Assembly (NCBI GenBank): GCA_030562195.1
Contig: JAUJPP010000005.1
Coordinates: forward strand, 40,721,106-40,785,105
Reading direction: 5' to 3'
From: Nipponacmea schrenckii
Taxonomy: Eukaryota > Mollusca > Gastropoda > Lottiidae
Length of the DNA stretch: 64,000 nt
The notes beneath the pieces were generated by a model. That model had not been told where the DNA came from. It did not search any database and saw nothing but the letters and a program-made list of their open reading frames with translations. Positions within the stretch are counted from its first letter, which is position 1. Each line of letters starts with the position of its first letter. Both the position numbers and the translations under genes were made by a program. Positions 1-12,180 of the stretch are shown piece by piece.

Positions 1-2425
1 TTGTATATTCCAGCCAAAGTATACAATCAGAATGGTGCAGCGTTTATTAAACACATGTTCCATTATAACAGTATAATGCAGATCAATGGTCGGATTAATG
101 ATACATTATCAGCTAGTTATACCTATCTTACTCTAGTATGTATCTTATATTCATATTCATTCAGATCAAGACTTAACCCAGACTTGCAGCCGTTAAATGA
201 CCAGGCTTAGTGCTGTGCTTGTGGATAAACCTCACCATATTGCCACATGTAGCTCAAAATTACATTAGCTAAAATGATATTCCTTTTGACGATTTCTAAC
301 TTCAACCAAATTTGGTTAATGTGAGATTAAAGAGGAACGGTGTCCAGTACGATGTTAGTATGATGCCAGTACGATTTCTGTGCGATGTCAGGGTGATGCC
401 AGTACGATGACAGTCTGATGCCAGTATGATGCCAGTATGATGCCAGTACGATGCCAATACGATGTTAGTATGACGCCAGTACGATGCAAGTACGATGTCA
501 GTATGATGCCAGACCGTTGCCAGTTTTGTGCCAGTACGATGCCAGAACGATGCCAGTATGATGCCAGTACGATGCCAGTACGATGTCAGTACGATGTCCA
601 GTACGATGTCCAGTGCAATATCAATACGATGTCCAGTACAATATCAGTACGATTTCCGTTCGAGAATTATCGATACAGTAGAAAAATATAAAAAAAAGGC
701 AAAACACAGAGTACGGATCCGGACAAGATGTAGACACAATTCGCTTCTACTATTTTCCTAGTTTATTCATGGATTTAGGTCGAATTTTTTTATTTGAGAT
801 CTCATTTATAACGAGATGCGTTTCGACGGGTAACCTTTGACCTACCTAAGGTACATATAGGTTAAAATGCTCATTGATCACGTGATAACTTTCCATATTG
901 ATGATATCCACTCTTAAGATATCGATAATCTTATCAAAATTGATAACAATAACGTTCTTTTATTTGTCTCTATCGTAATCTAACGTATTTTCTACTATAG
1001 CCCTATTCTAATGACGATATTTTTAACCAAAGCGTGTCTTGTAGCCCTTATTTCTTGAAAGTTTATTTTGAAATAGATGTCGATAATGAGTTTGGATACA
1101 AGCATCATGAAGATTACCTCTGGTCTTTGTTCATTCCTGTACTTACAAAACATAATCCATTTCCAATATAAACTTCAAAATAAGACACTTTCAGGTTTCT
1201 ATCATTTTCTTATCCAGGCATTCCATTTTGATCGAGCTGACATAGCTCTACCAGGATTCCACAAGTTCCTGATGGAAGCCTCTGAGAAAGAGAAGGAAGG
1301 TGCAATGAAACTGATGAAGTATATGAACAAACGAGGAGGATGGCTCAAACTCAGACGTATAGTAAGTCGTTTTTTGTTTTGTAGGAGATGAACCTTGGAA
1401 AAGCAACATACACGAGGATATATTTAAAGGGGCCCCGGGTTATTTTTTTCGGACAATATGAAACCTCAAATAAACCTTTTTGGTTACTAATGAAAAATTA
1501 CAGAGCCAACCTTTTTATTGAGGTTCAATCCCGGGATCAAATAACTAATGGGAAAATATAATGGGTTAACCAGCATTACGACGTCCCCTACACTTTGGAA
1601 AACGGTATTTTGTTGCAGTTTCACCAAAGGATACTCAGATTTTGATTTTACAAATGGCTGTTTGTTTATTATATAAGGTAGCCGAAGAAAGAGAATGGTC
1701 AACTGGCCTCGACGCCTTACAGTTTATGTTGGAACACGAGAAAATGATGAACGCCAATTTCTTGTACACCAGCCAAATAGCAAACGAATCCGGAGACGCA
1801 CACGTAAGTTATACCATAGGTTTTGGAACTTCCAGGGAATCAAAATAAAGTCTCTCTCCCGAATGAGAAAATGAAGATCTACAATGTATGTTACTGGGGA
1901 TTGTTTCCTCGTTTCTGAATGAGATTCATTCTCAGGGTTGTACGCGTCTGAAAGCAGCCAACCATTTACAATATTATTTTGTAACTGTTCTCGACACGCT
2001 CGTGATATTGTTGGTGTAAACGGGGTAAATGTGTGATTTTATCACGACCTGGTCCGGACCGAGAACGGAATGCTTTATAGCGGCCTAGTGTAAACTATTG
2101 AATCACATCCTGTTGGACAGCATCCGAAGCTATAAGGTCTATCGTTAATCGGTATAGAAACTGGCGAGAATGCACCCTGGTAAGCTCATTGAGGCAAGTT
2201 TCTCAATTTAACAAATATGTTTAGTGAAGCCCCCTGAACTTCATCTTCTCTCTACTAACATTTTGACTATATGTTACTTTATTTCAGTTGAGTGATTTTA
2301 TTGAAGATGAATTCCTGAAACCACGAGTTAAGTTTGTGAAGAAAATCGCCGACTATATCAGTCAATTGAAATCGTTCTCGAAAGATTATCACCTTGGTGA
2401 ATATATATTAGATGAGAAATTATAA
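1..2425 (+). CDS. Ferritin-family subunit, four coding exons seen, 5' partial, ferroxidase site degraded
   Basis: Exons read in phase 0: about 1-135 (donor GTATGT at 136), 1218-1361 (acceptor TATCCAG, donor GTAAGT), 1678-1803 (donor GTAAGT) and 2288-2425 (acceptor ATTTCAG, stop TAA). Exon 3 is exactly 42 codons, as in vertebrate ferritin H genes. Landmarks: exon 1 carries SASYTY (family YASYVY); exon 2 has [14 protein letters not shown] and NKRGG; exon 3 [11 protein letters not shown]; exon 4 DFIEDEFL and [10 protein letters not shown]. Ferritins form 24-subunit iron-storage cages. By human H-chain numbering, ferroxidase ligands E62 and E107 and Y34 are kept, but E27 is T, E61 is K, H65 is G and Q141 is R. 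Three-fold channel acids D131 and E134 remain. A catalytically weak or light-chain-like subunit is inferred. The start codon, any signal peptide and any iron-responsive element lie outside the window. No frame breaks are seen within the exons. Confidence 0.9.
342..658 (+). repeat. Minisatellite in ferritin intron 1
   Basis: About 25-30 copies of a 10-12 bp unit, consensus CCAGTACGATG, with variants CCAGTATGATG and TCAGTACGATG. It lies wholly within the first ferritin intron (136-1217). The small open frames across it are produced by the repeat and are not genes. Confidence 0.9.
1424..1632 (+). mobile_element. Fragment of TTAA-ended MITE family 2 in ferritin intron 2
   Basis: Starts TTTAAAGGGGCCCCGGGTTA and then matches the 49,765-50,235 element in order: CGGACAAT, CTCAAA, CTTTTTGGTTA, TACAGAGC, TTGGAAAACGGT. 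The right terminal repeat is missing, so this copy is truncated. It makes up most of intron 2 (1362-1677). Confidence 0.7.
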
Positions 2426-2687
2426 ACCATAGTAGAATAGTCTTTATACTACGATATACACGTGTGGGTGAAAAAAATAATATTAAAATATGTGATGGAA
2501 CCGGAAGTGACGACTGAGAACTGTGTGCACAGTGCTTGAACCAGTTTTCTGGTTGAAAATGTGATTTCATTATTTTTTATAATTTTTAAAGAGAAATATA
2601 AACCAAAGAGACGAGTTAAATGAAATATAAGATGAATATTTGATCATTTGCTTATTTACATGGATGTAAATTGTTTTATATAATTAT

Positions 2688-2693
2688 AATAAA
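2688..2693 (+). promoter_or_regulatory. Polyadenylation signal of the ferritin-like gene
   Basis: AATAAA about 260 bp after the TAA stop and just before the G-rich minisatellite. It is the first canonical signal downstream of the stop and gives a short 3' UTR. Confidence 0.6.
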
Positions 2694-2728
2694 ATATCTT
2701 TAATCATCAAGTGATTCTGTTACTTTCC

Positions 2729-3212
2729 ATTGGGGTTAAGGTGGGGATTGGATTGGGGCTTAAGGTGGGGATTGGATTGGGGCTTAAGGTGGGGATCGGA
2801 TTGGGGTTAAGGTGGGGATGGATTGGGGTAAAGGTTGGATTGGATTGGGTAAAGGTGGGGATTGGATTTGGGTAAAGGTGGGGATTGGATTGGGGTAAAG
2901 GTGGGGATCAAGTGATTGGCGTGTTAAGGTGGGATTGGATTGGGGTAAAGGTGGGAATTGGATTGGGGTAAAGGTGGGGATTGGATTGGGGTTAAGGTGG
3001 GGATTGGTTTGGGGGTTTAAAAGGTGGGGATTGGATTGGGGTAAAGGTGGGGATTGGATTGGGGTAAAGGTGGGGATTGGATTGGGGTTAAGGTGGGGAT
3101 TGGATTGGGGTTAAGGTGGGGATTGGATTGGGGTAAAGGTGGGGATTGGATCGGGGTAAGGTGGGGATTGGATTGGGGCTTAAGGTGGGGATTGGATTGG
3201 GGTTTAAGGTAG
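2729..3212 (+). repeat. G-rich minisatellite
   Basis: About 22 copies of a 20-22 bp unit of the form GGGGATTGGATTGGGGTTAA. Units vary in having TTAAGG or TAAAGG. Strong strand asymmetry (G on +) with GGGG/GG/GGGG runs. An imperfect unit at about 2,908-2,925 contains CAAGTGATT, also present in the left flank at about 2,709. Confidence 0.9.
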
Positions 3213-3215
3213 GTA

Positions 3216-5730
3216 ACAAGATGAGCAAGATCCACTCAGTTAGCAATATGATTCATTGTTATAGCAATACTGTACCAATTTTTCACAATTGCCAACATCC
3301 GGTTTAGACGGTTTCGATGGTTCGGACTCAAAACCAAACCTTTTTACCAAAAGTTGTTCATCTGCAAATTCAAAAGTCTCTTTCAGGAACGAAAGGAAAT
3401 ATATGTCTGCGAGATAGACTTTACCAATTGCAGGAAATCTGAAAAACTCTTCAAAAAGGAACAATTTGTTTCGCTAGCTACACTTGTTTCTGGCAGAAAA
3501 TAAGCAGAAGTGAACCGGAACGTTGTAATAGCAGACGACATCTGTTTTTAAAATACGTCACTAACTACCTCATTTATTTCGTGTAAACATTTTCGTTTCG
3601 ATGATTTTTATAACGGGTAGAAGTGTAATTGTAGTGTTTGACGCGAGTATATTAGGTACAGTGAATAATGTATCATATTCTTTATTAGTGGTATTTGACG
3701 CGAGCATTACACGGTTCTTTTGGTAAACTTTCTTTTGGAGAAACATTTTGTTTGAAACTGATATACGTGAACGTTAAGACAAAGTATTCATTACATTCAC
3801 AGATTCCATGTAGACCTAACTAGAATTTTTAGTCATTTCATAATTCGTTATAAAAGTGAAGAGATTTCTTATAGCCTAGGCCTAACTCCTATTCAAAGAA
3901 TCGACCAACATAAAATAACTAAAATTCAACCAGTAATCGTATATGACTGGATAGTTGCTGCTCTCAATCTTCACAATGTCAAATACTGAACACATTCAGT
4001 TCTAACATCTATCACTAGGCCTACATACCAGAACCTGGTTGAAAGTTCTGTTGCAACCAAGCCTTACCAGACATTGGTAGTGGGCTATATCCTCCACAAC
4101 ACCCCTAAGAAATCGAAATCAAGTCCAACCTGATGATCATAAAGGTGGTCTTTGGGAATGAGATATGATGAAACCAGACGTGTCAGATCTTCAATCCACC
4201 GTGAATTAGTACATTTGACCAATGAAGAGCGAGGATTCTGTATGGTGAAACACTTGACACTACGTCACGGTCGTCACGCTTGACTTCTCTTGACGTCACG
4301 TTCTCGTTTTTCAAAACTGTTGGTCTTTACAAAAGCAGATCTTGATGGGTTATCAGATTGGATAATTTAATAAATTAATAGAATTGTCGAACAGTAGTTT
4401 TATTAAGGAAAAAACGACAGAAGATCTATTTGGCTTCTAATGAAGGGTATAATGCCTATTATATCATTCCACCGTTTTGCTACCAATGATAGGCCTAAAT
4501 TGGGGCTGGTTATCATGTGAACTAGGGTTAGGTTATGGTATCTTCCCATCACTAAGGAAACACGGCAGGACAATTTTCTGCTCCCGGATAATCTACGTAT
4601 TCCTCACTGAGCCATAGCGGACCCCACTCAGAAAGAGATGGTACCGAATTAAATATAATATTATATTACATATTCCCATGAAGGAAAAAACAATGAAAAC
4701 TATATACTATTTGTCGTGTCGTTTAATGTTTTGGTTAAATGGCTTACTTAATTTAAAATTCTAAACTTTATATAAGTAATAGAAGGACGAGAAAATGTGA
4801 TAATAAACTACTGAAGTGTTTCTGAAGAAGGCATTAGGTCGAAACGTACGTTAGATAACAGAACAATAGTACATGTATATATGAGTAAATATTATTTGAC
4901 CAATGTGCAGTTATTATACTGTGCCATTTTGAGCGAAGATAATTTTAAAATCATTATATTTTTATTAATTATTTTTGTTAGAAGTTTGTTTGTGAATTTC
5001 AACAAGTGGGAGCGTGAAAATAAACAAATATACAGTAGAATTACAGGTCGAACATTCAAAATAGTGGAAAATGTTTTAAAACTAGAGCTTGCCACGTAGA
5101 AATAAACAACTTAATTAAGTTTACTAATATTCACCTTGTTACTCAAAACATCGTCTACCAAACTACAAATCATTGATAATCATGACTGGGCGAGTGCCAT
5201 TATTTTACTGTGGTCTGTAGTCTAAATAGATTACGTACCTTGGCAGAGCTTGTTAATATGACGTTACCTGAGTTATTTTAAATTATATGCTTCTGTATTC
5301 GCGCCTTCATCGGTAAATCCAATCTCGCTGATTATTTGAAGAGAACTATATTATCACTATAAAACAGTAATTATAGTCCTAAATGACTTCACAATGGTAT
5401 AAATACAAAAAGGTGAATGATGGATTTTTTCTAAACACATTTCTTTCCTTGGAATACCCACTGAAAATGTCCTAAACTAAAGAATTAAAATTGCCTTCTG
5501 TGTGTATTTACAAGATATGAAACAGTTCTTAAATTCTAAAGAAGAAGGCATTATAAGTGGCCTAATATATAAATGAGATCCATGTCCATGTACATTTATA
5601 GAGTCTATATCTGAGTTTAAAAGAACGAAAGAAAAAATGGTATATAATAAAGTTAATCTTACCAATACTGCTTGGAAAATATTTGAATCTCTGAATAAGT
5701 TACGACTTTTAGTAAGTTTCTGTTGCCTTT
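3216..5730. other. Intergenic, no gene recognised
   Basis: AT-rich sequence with only short open frames and no conserved domain. Around 4,817-4,850 is CTGAAGAAGGCATTAGGTCG followed by AAACGT, a motif like those at Penelope-element ends; it may be a small relic. Both strands at 4,881-5,099 are open for about 70 codons, but the codon use is AT-driven and nothing is recognisable. Confidence 0.5.
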
Positions 5731-5734
5731 TGGT

Positions 5735-5805
5735 GGGTGAGACAGTGGTTCAAGTAGATGAGTATTAGAGGCTCGTGGGTTCGAGGCCGTATAGTTTTTT
5801 TGTTC
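5735..5805 (+). mobile_element. Degenerate tRNA-derived SINE head
   Basis: Contains GTGGGTTCGAGGCC, a good Pol III B box (GGTTCGAGGCC), preceded by an A-box-like GAGACAGTGGTTCAAGTAGA. It cannot be folded into a full cloverleaf and continues into a T-rich tract, so a SINE relic is more likely than a tRNA gene. Confidence 0.45.
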
Positions 5806-7084
5806 TGCATTCTCAGACCTCTCTGTAAGTCAATTAAATGTCTGTTAATAGAAGATTTAATTTTTTGATTGTGTAGTTTATGCTATTTTTCCTATTTAAA
5901 TATTTCTGATGGATAAGTTTGATTTTATGTGTGTAATTTTAATTCTTGTTAATGGGAGAAATTAAAGATTTTCAGTCCGTGGTTAATGCAGCTTATTTAA
6001 ATATTGTTGGTAGATTAGTTTGGGTATCATGTGTGACCCACAAGTGAACAGGGATACAGGCAATACTGAACAATCTAGGAAATCAGCAGTCATGTTTATT
6101 CTTTCCAGAGCACCGCCTGCGTAATATTGTCTATGGATCAGATATAAGCAATAAAATATAAAACTAAAACGTATATTCATCTAATTTTTTATTCAGAAAA
6201 AAAAACGTTATTGGATTTAAACATCAAAGGTACATGATAACATAATAAAAGACTATAGCAGACGGAGTGGATTTTTATTCCAAGTTCAATCATCGTCGTA
6301 ATGAATAACATGGTATAAACATCCACTCTGTCTTCCATATATAAGTCACATAATAGTTTAAGGCACATCCGGCGTTGCATATTTTATAATAATAATTAAC
6401 AATATTTAACTCAGAAACGAAATTAACCTTCACCAAACTTGCTAATATAGGCCTACATCTTTCATAAGCGATCTTTGCACAATGATTTTAGACCATACAA
6501 CTTAATTAAACTCCTAAAACAGAAAATAAATCCCAAAAAACAATTAAAACTCGATAACAATGGCACAATAATTCAATAGAGTTGTCGTAATAAATATTAA
6601 CTTCGAAAGATACCGTATTCTTTTATTCCAATCAACTTTGGCGAAATCATTCTATGAAACAAGACTTTTCTGTTTTTTCATCGAAATTAAATCTTTAATG
6701 AAACGAAAGCATCCTTTTCTGAACACATACTGACATTCTGCAATTGAGGTTTCAACTCTACACACTGTTCACAGTTGCTCTTACTGTTTATTTGTTAACT
6801 TTGTCACATTTATTAAAAACCTTTGAGAAATTGCAAAAAAAACCATTTTCCATGAGCGGAACATTTGGCACAAACCTGAAAATCACTGAAAATCAGCGAA
6901 AAGTTTATATAGCAACGATATAAGTTTCAAATTTACTAAACTTGAAATTATCAGAGAATCAAACAGTTTGTTAATGAATATAATAATTAATTTCATATTA
7001 TATTGTTTAATATCCATTTGTCGTTCACATAATCTAGTAAACACAATTTTATATATGAAGTCTTATCAATATTACATACTTCAT

Positions 7085-7275
7085 ATGATGACAATGTAAT
7101 TTGTTGAAACGTTGAGTAAAATTAAACCCAGGAGTAGTAAACTATATATACTGATGATGACAATGTAAATTGTTGAAACATTGTGTATAATAAAAACTAG
7201 ACTATACTATACATACAAACTGATGATGACAATGTAAATCGTAGAAACGTTGTTTATGATAAAATCTAGAAGTAG
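7085..7275 (+). repeat. Three tandem copies of a roughly 66-bp unit with a CTGATGA...GAAAC core
   Basis: Three copies of (A/C)TGATGATGACAATGTAAAT followed by TGTTGAAACGTTG or close variants, spaced about 66-70 bp. The inner part can form a stem (GACAAT/ATTGTT). Similar motifs flank Penelope-like elements; no coding remains are seen. Confidence 0.65.
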
Positions 7276-7299
7276 CATACCATAAAATTGTGCTCTGTT

Positions 7300-7970
7300 A
7301 TATAATGCGACCCCTAACTGTGGGTTAATGATAATATTTTCCTATTTAGTTTCACTTATTCCAATTTTGTCGATAATCCAATTACAGTTTGTTCGATTGA
7401 CTTCTCTTTCCAACCATATTATACAGCTTTTAGTACCGATATCTTACTCGTGTATTTATTCCAATAAAAAAATCGAGCAGTTTCTAGATATTGGCACATT
7501 TACAGAATGATGTTAATACCTGTCTATTTGTTGGTGTTTTAAACATATCTTCTATTGGTGCCAACGCGTATATCTCCGTCTATTTACTATTAGACCCTGT
7601 ACATATCCATCTCTTCCTAGTCTATTTGTTCAGCCATTTTTTATAAATGTTCCCGATTCTAATTCACATAGACCTCACAATAATAATTATAATATATATA
7701 TATTAATATATGTCTATCAGTTGGTCTTTTTGGCACAATAAAATACCTTGTCACTGAATCTTGGAACACAGTCAACAATTATCTGAAAATAGAAAAAAGT
7801 GAGTAATTATAACGTATTTCACAGGGCTATATCGGGAATGGACCGGTCTTATATCATAATACTTTTAGTTAAAACCTCCGGAGACATATCGTTAAAGATA
7901 TAATCAAAATTCAACAATATTTCGTTTATTTTTTTTTCATTATCCCAATCTATGTTTGTTAATAGTCCGT
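7300..7970. other. Intergenic, nothing recognised
   Basis: AT-rich, with no supported exon or repeat family identified. Confidence 0.4.
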
Positions 7971-7974
7971 AAAT

Positions 7975-8185
7975 GAACGAAAATTCGTATATAAAGTACA
8001 TATTGCTCTACAATTCGATTTTTACTTTTGCGAAATCCGTACATAAGTTTCCATCAACCAAACAGCGACGTTAACGCGAAAATTCGTATATAAAGTTGTT
8101 CTATTAAGTATATATTGCTCTAAAATTCAATTGCTTAAATCCGTACATAAGTTTCCAACAACCAAACAGCGACGTTAAACGGTTT
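7975..8185 (+). repeat. Direct tandem duplication, unit about 105 bp
   Basis: Two copies share AAAATTCGTATATAAAGT, TATTGCTCTA, AAATCCGTACATAAGTTTCC and AACCAAACAGCGACGTTAA in the same order. The second copy has small indels. Confidence 0.8.
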
Positions 8186-8618
8186 ACTTGAACCTTTTTA
8201 AACATTTGAGAGTTAAAATTAAAAGACAAAATTTTCTAAATTAAACTTTCAGAAAAGTTAAGGGACATATTTTGTAGGATCGTAGACTATTGACTTGATT
8301 GATTAACTCTTAAGAACTTTGAAAAGTAAATGCCGTTATTGCAAGGCACCTCGGATATTATCTAAGATAAAAGTAGAAAGTGAGGTGTAATACTCCTCTT
8401 CTTTCTCTAACAACATCTGGAGAAAAGGATATAAATTGGGTATGTTTTTTGTTAGATGTAAAATAGAGAGAAATATTTCATATAATAAGAACAAGTATTG
8501 TTTATAGTTATCTAAATATCAACAAATTGTAAGTCATACAACTTTTAATTGGTTACAGTTTACAGTCTTCTCCCAGCTAATTTTCCGCCATTTTCTAACG
8601 TAATGGTTGTCATTTATC

Positions 8619-8735
8619 TTAAAGTGATACTGTGTCTTAGAATGAACATAAAATTGAAGTTCTCAAGAATGGTCAATATGAGTATATATTCATCAGTAGA
8701 TATACCTGCTACCATAAATAACATAACAGAATCCT
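8619..8735 (+). mobile_element. Left end of TTAA-ended MITE family 1
   Basis: Starts TTAAAGTGATACTGTGTCTT, continuing AGAATGAACATAAAA, TCAAGAATGGTCAATATGAG and TTCATCAGTAGATATACCTG. This matches, in reverse complement, the right arm of the 32,645-32,970 copy. No right end is found, so the copy is truncated. Confidence 0.7.
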
Positions 8736-8739
8736 TATA

Positions 8740-9540
8740 TAATCAGATAAATACAAAGAAATTTGTAATTATCCATTGATTATTGAAAAAATTGTTTGCG
8801 TTTGTCGTCAAACGGATGAAGGTTCAAAAGCAGCTTCTTTAATGATTTTTCATACGAAAGTTCGGTCTAAGTTAACTTTGACTCATTATTATTTATTTTT
8901 TAATTGTAGGTTAAGACTGGAGGTTCCAAGATATGAAATATAATAGTGTACATTTTGTACTTATACAGGATGTGGTAACTGAATTATATTTCTCAAGCGA
9001 ATATTAACATTGCCATGGTTTCGTACCTGTATAGGTGAACATATATGATGGGTTGAGTTTGACTCATTGGTTCAGTTGGCGATGATGGTGGTATAATCTA
9101 AATTCAGGTTATCATTATCCGCTCTAATTTCACATGTCATAAACAAGTGTCATTTAAATTTAACGGGAAATCATATCAAATAACCTTTGACCCTGGGGTA
9201 TCATTATCATGTCATTAGAACCTCATCTCGTTCTGTATCTATTCCATACGTCACGTGGTAATGTGAACGAAGAAACCTCAACTAGTTCCATGCAAGTTTA
9301 AAGGACGTAAAACTCCAAAATAATTGTGAAAACATACTTTAATGACGTTACCTTATATAGATCGATAAAATAGCAGAATATCTAATTGATATTTTAGTGT
9401 TATTATTATTAGATTTGCTGTTTTTCATAACACCATAGGATGTACAGTGAGGGATAAGGCACACTGATATAGAACAGTGGATAAGAATTTTCTATTATTT
9501 TGAAATTTGTTTATCAGAATACCAATCTGATTGTTGCCGC
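8740..9540. other. Intergenic, nothing recognised
   Basis: No coding or repeat signal that I can support. Confidence 0.4.
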
Positions 9541-9589
9541 TCGCTAATGTCTTGTTTTACACATTAAAAAACCAGAAAATGTGGAAGTA

Positions 9590-10185
9590 TGAGAACTTTA
9601 TTTTAAAAAAGGCGATAAAAACTAAAACAAACAGCCCGATCAGATGAAAAACAAACAATCTTTTCTCCTCGTCTTTTCCTTTCCGTATCATTGAACTCAA
9701 ATTCCACAATTTCACGTTATTCGTTTCGTCTTACAGATTCGGGTGACAAAATTTTAAAGTTATCACCGTGTTTGTTTTATGGTTGAAGTCATTAATATAT
9801 TTTCCATGCCACTGAAATCACACGTCTGCTTTTCTCGCCATTTTCTTCAATCGAAAAAGCAGATTTTGTCATAAATATTAGACATGTAAATGTATTAAAA
9901 TTAAGTATGAGAATTTCTTTGAAAAAGAGGTGATGTAAAACTAAAACAATCACCCGATCGTAAAAAAGGCTAAAAATTCTTTTCCCCCGTCTTTCCCCGT
10001 ATCAAATAAAACTAAATTCCACAATTTCACGTTATTTTTCTTCTACAATTAGGCAAAAATGTTTAAAATTTTATCACCGTTTTGTTTAGGGGTTTGGGTT
10101 TCTTTAATATATTTTCCATGACTGAAAAACCTGTTTTTGCCTTTTCCAAAAAAAAACAGTTTTGTCAAAAAATATTAGCCATTCA
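9590..10185 (+). repeat. Tandem duplication of about 300 bp, second copy strongly altered
   Basis: Copy 1 (9,590-9,895) and copy 2 (9,900-10,185) share, in order, ACTAAAACAA, CCCGATC, CGTCTTTCC, CCACAATTTCACGTTATT, ATCACCG, TTTAATATATTTTCCATG and AAATATTAG. Copy 2 differs largely by homopolymer changes (runs of C, G, T and A), which may be biological decay or poor consensus quality. Confidence 0.7.
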
Positions 10186-11194
10186 AGAAGGAATTAAGGT
10201 CTAATAATTAACTTCCGGGGTATGACGGAAAAAAACGAGAAAATCATGGGCAAACAAGCGAAACAACATAAAATTTAAAAGGAGTTTGGTTATTTTTCTT
10301 CATCATTAGGTATGCTTTAATTCAAATAGCAAGTTTATTAGGGGTTGGTCACAGAGCCGGTTAAAACCCATGTAGGGGAATATACAAAAAAAAATACCGT
10401 TAAAAAAGGGAAGTCTACGGGGCCCAGCCATAGAAGATATAAACTGGTGTGAAAAACTAAACAAACAGGGAAAAACCAACATCATGAAAAATTTATAGAA
10501 TTTTACAAATTAAACATCTGGGATATATACGGTAGCTTTTATATACTATGTGGCGTGGTTCTCACCTTTCAAACAATCTATTTTGTATATGTGTATGAGT
10601 ATTCAGTCCGTGTCATTATTAACATTACAATGCTAAAGCAAACCGAAAATTTCAAAAATATATCACACCATAAAACTTTATTTGATATGGTCTGAAGATA
10701 AAACAGTTGTTTTAAATTATGAGAGAAAATGTTTAATAATGATTTATTTATTTTCAAGGTATTAAAAATAATATTTATTTTATTAGAATTAATGCTTTAT
10801 TTCCTAAATAACATTTGTAAATAATTAAAAATCGTTTAATCAGTTTATAATATTATCTTAGAAACAAATTTATTTTAACATTCGCAACTGACCGAGAAAA
10901 CTATAACCGTGTACAGGATTTTTTATTGAAAAAACAAAAACAACGTTTTCTTATGAATCCTAGATTTTTCTGAAATTTAAATTTGAAAAATGTGACTCTT
11001 TCAATTAGCTTTATTCGTGCAGGAAGCACACGATTCACCTGGACACGACTTTAGGGGTAAGGACATATGCTAAAAAAACAAGATGTACACTCTTCAACTC
11101 CCCTCCCCTCCCTATCTGTTCTTCAAAAGTCTGTCAGCCTGAAGCACAAACTAAAATCTAAAGAAAGATACGTCCGGGCTTTCTCTAATAATTG

Positions 11195-11450
11195 TTATTG
11201 GTGGAACAATAAACTGAGTCCCCGTGTACTACAGGTTGTGCACACTGGAAATCGCTAAAAGAGTAGGTTAGTGCCGCTGTCCTGGCAAAACTACCCTCAT
11301 TGCATCCTACATGGTGTTGCATATCTTCACTATCCCATAAGGAGCAAAAGAGTAGGACGTAAAACTCCATTTTATGTTCTCCTTAGGCTCATTGCACGAA
11401 ACATGGTTCTCAAACCGGGGCAGAATCCCAGAACGTAAAACTAATTTTAT
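11195..11450 (+). mobile_element. SINE family 1, 3' portion with a second partial tail
   Basis: Matches the body shared with 41,800-42,045: CCCCGTGT, GGAAATCGC, AAAAGAGTAGG, CCTCATTGCA, ending GAGTAGGACGTAAAACTCCA. A second, more diverged tail (AGAACGTAAAACTAATTTTA) follows at about 11,432. Confidence 0.7.
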
Positions 11451-11689
11451 TTCACAACTCTGCAGCACGAATGAATAATATTTGTAAAAACATTAACTAC
11501 TATATTTTACTAGCGAAATTCACAAAATCAAAATAAACAAATTGTTTAGTAAATAACATCTTAAGATTGTTACAAACAATAGATATACAGCAGAATAATT
11601 AGTGTTTTAATTTACAGGTCGGGTGGCATCTAATCAAACAGTATAGTTGTTATCTATAAATGAAGAAAGAACGAAACTACTATATTTCA

Positions 11690-12180
11690 TAAGGTTAACT
11701 GAGGTTCACAAAAAGGACCCTTATCAAAAAGCTGAACCTTGTCCAAACCTCGGTATTGATTTTACTAAGGATAACAACTTAGGTTCATGAGGATCCTTTC
11801 TACCATCTGATCCTTGGCCAGACCTTTTGGTATTGATTTTACAAGGATAACAATTTAGGTTCATGAGGATCCTATCTAGCAGCTGATCCTTGGCCAAACC
11901 TCTTGGTATTGATTTAACAAGGTTAACAATTTAGTTTCGCTAGGAATCTTTGTACCAGGTGATCCTTGGCCAAACCTCCTAATATTGTTTTTACTAAGGA
12001 TAAAAATTTAGGTTCATGAGGATCCTTTCTTCTAGCTGATCCTTAGCACTGATCTTTCTGGATTATCCGTACCCAATTTACAGCTAGGTCTACTGGAATT
12101 ACGTGGAAAGATGAATTATTGGTAACACCGACCGAGATTCAAACCCACGATCATCGTTTTTTTGACGTAACCAAGCAATC
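11690..12180 (-). mobile_element. SINE family 2 copy whose 3' part is tandemly repeated
   Basis: On the minus strand the tRNA-like head lies at about 12,120-12,180 with B box GGGTTTGAATCTC. The body follows (AATTCCAGTAGACC, GGGTACGGATAATCC, AAAGATCA), then 4-5 tandem units of about 79 bp containing GATCC, TCATGAACCTAAATT, TTATCCTT and AATCAATACC. The same body and tail occur once, on the plus strand, at 35,310-35,505. There the tail is single and the head is amplified instead. Confidence 0.75.

Noticed and set aside
1077..1217. N-terminal extension of the ferritin exon 2 frame (MSIMSLDTS...)
   Set aside because: Intronic: the acceptor at 1,217 and the match of residues 1-135 to the family's first exon show the exon begins at 1,218.
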